Source: Bacteroidales bacterium (GTDB lineage Bacteria > Bacteroidota > Bacteroidia > Bacteroidales > SM23-62). Taken from it: DNA of 30,438 bases. Location of the stretch: assembly GCA_016783865.1 (NCBI GenBank), contig JADHVS010000031.1, positions 1 through 30,438 of the forward strand. Reading direction: 5' to 3'. This document shows, piece after piece, positions 29,747 to 30,438 of the stretch; within the stretch, counting starts at the first letter, position 1, and each line of letters opens with the position of its first letter. The notes beneath the pieces were generated by a model. The model was not told where the DNA came from and did not search any database. It saw only the letters and a program-made list of their open reading frames with translations. The translations under genes and the position numbers were made by a program.

Positions 29747-30438
29747 TTATTCGGGTAATGTGAAGAAAAATGTTGCTCCTTTTCCTTTCTCTCCGTTTGC
29801 CCAGATCCGGCCTCCGTGCCGGTCAATAATTCTTTTAACCGTAGCCAGCCCGACTCCTGTACCAGGGAATTCACTGTTCAGATGCAGACGCTGGAATGCA
29901 GCAAACAATTTATAATTATCCTTTGGGTCGAATCCATCACCATTGTCTTCAATAAAAAATACGTTATCGGATCCCTGTATTCCCATTCCCATTTTTATAT
30001 AGGGTGACAAGGATTTTGAAGTATATTTCCATGCATTGCTTATCAGGTTCTCCATGACAACGCCCATAAGATGTGAATCGGCATTAACGATCATATTCTT
30101 TTGGATGTCGATCAGGATTTCCCTGTCACGATCTTTCAAGCGCAGCTCTTTAACGACCTTCTCTGCAATATCGGAAAGATCAGTTTCCTTCAATTGAATG
30201 GCTGTTTTGCCGGATCGGGCAAAATTCAAAAGGTCTTCTATAAGGTTGGCCATTGATTTGGCAGAATTGACTACGATCCCAAGAAAATTAAATGTCTCTT
30301 CATCGAGGATTGGGGCTTTTTCTTGCGTGATCAGCTGGATATAACCAAGTATTATATTCAGGGGCGACCGCAGATCATGAGAAACCGTATGTGCAAAGGA
30401 TTCAAGTTCGTCATTGGCAGTTGCCAGATCTTCATTCA
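29747..30438 (-). CDS. sensor histidine kinase, C-terminal part (5' end beyond the window)
   Basis: The frame is open to the right edge, giving about 230 C-terminal residues. First visible is a helix ending in LESFAHTVSHDLRSPLN, the HisKA H-box; the phosphorylated His codon is at 30377-30379. Next come SMANLIEDLLNFARSG, the N-box MENLISNAWKYT, the G1 box FIEDNGDGFDP, the F box FAAFQRLH and the G2 box GTGVGLATVKRI. The protein ends TFFFTLPE with no receiver domain after the ATPase. The sensor part, probably PAS or GAF as in related phytochrome-like kinases, is not in view. The H-NOX gene follows after 61 bp on the same strand, so the H-NOX protein probably modulates this kinase. Confidence 0.92.
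   Translation of the reverse strand, partial: NEDLATANDELESFAHTVSHDLRSPLNIILGYIQLITQEKAPILDEETFNFLGIVVNSAKSMANLIEDLLNFARSGKTAIQLKETDLSDIAEKVVKELRLKDRDREILIDIQKNMIVNADSHLMGVVMENLISNAWKYTSKSLSPYIKMGMGIQGSDNVFFIEDNGDGFDPKDNYKLFAAFQRLHLNSEFPGTGVGLATVKRIIDRHGGRIWANGEKGKGATFFFTLPE

Noticed and set aside
29686..29874. 63-residue N-terminal extension of the H-NOX protein
   Set aside because: H-NOX domains begin at MKG. The AGGAGA site supports the ATG at 29685, and the extension overlaps the kinase gene in another frame.

Overview
The window looks like a chromosomal segment of a Bacteroidota bacterium, probably an uncultured relative of the Bacteroidales. The evidence is: two secreted proteins with type IX secretion C-terminal sorting domains; DUF4199 and DUF4831 proteins, both largely confined to this phylum; a type III glutamine synthetase; almost no Shine-Dalgarno sequences; and repeated promoters of the Bacteroidota form TTG/TTTG-N19-20-TAnnTTTG.

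Backbone, about 1-20,100. From the left it holds the end of an SPFH/band-7 protein, a membrane-anchored coiled-coil protein, the wreck of a transglutaminase-like gene, tRNA-Lys(UUU), a YciO/Sua5-family protein, the small SRP RNA and a DUF4199 membrane protein. A plus-strand surface-glycan cluster follows (3,316-9,227). It has a GT2 polyprenyl-type glycosyltransferase, a GT4 glycosyltransferase, and all four enzymes for nucleotide-activated D-glycero-alpha-D-manno-heptose (HddA kinase, GmhA isomerase, HddC nucleotidyltransferase, GmhB phosphatase), with a nitroreductase gene set among them. A Na+/solute symporter is translationally coupled to gmhB. Then come type III glutamine synthetase, a DUF4831 protein, kdsA (Kdo-8-phosphate synthase), rarA, a small lipoprotein and two type IX cargo proteins, one of them an M28 peptidase. 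Nearly every spacer here carries a short tandem array with a 7-bp period. The words differ between loci, and in several genes the array runs into the 3' end of the coding sequence.

Accessory region, about 20,200-30,438. This part is visibly more AT-rich and lacks the heptad arrays, apart from a two-unit trace. It holds a cold-shock protein; a minus-strand operon of an AraC regulator with an N-terminal CxxC metal-site-like segment, a B12-type radical SAM enzyme and a cupin; a complete IS1380-family element with a CTAG target duplication; an AbiEi/AbiEii-type toxin-antitoxin pair; a complete-looking IS1634-family element; and a graveyard of mobile-element pieces (frameshifted tyrosine recombinase, IS1595-like transposase N-terminus, IS21-type end repeats). 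At the right edge a histidine kinase, cut by the window, lies upstream of an H-NOX nitric-oxide sensor gene.

Best leads: the heptad spacer arrays; a 15-bp inverted repeat in the IS1380 element that could silence transposase translation only in readthrough mRNA; the IS-bounded AbiE module; the H-NOX/kinase pair with a Phe where oxygen-binding members have Tyr; and the metal-site AraC/radical SAM/cupin operon.
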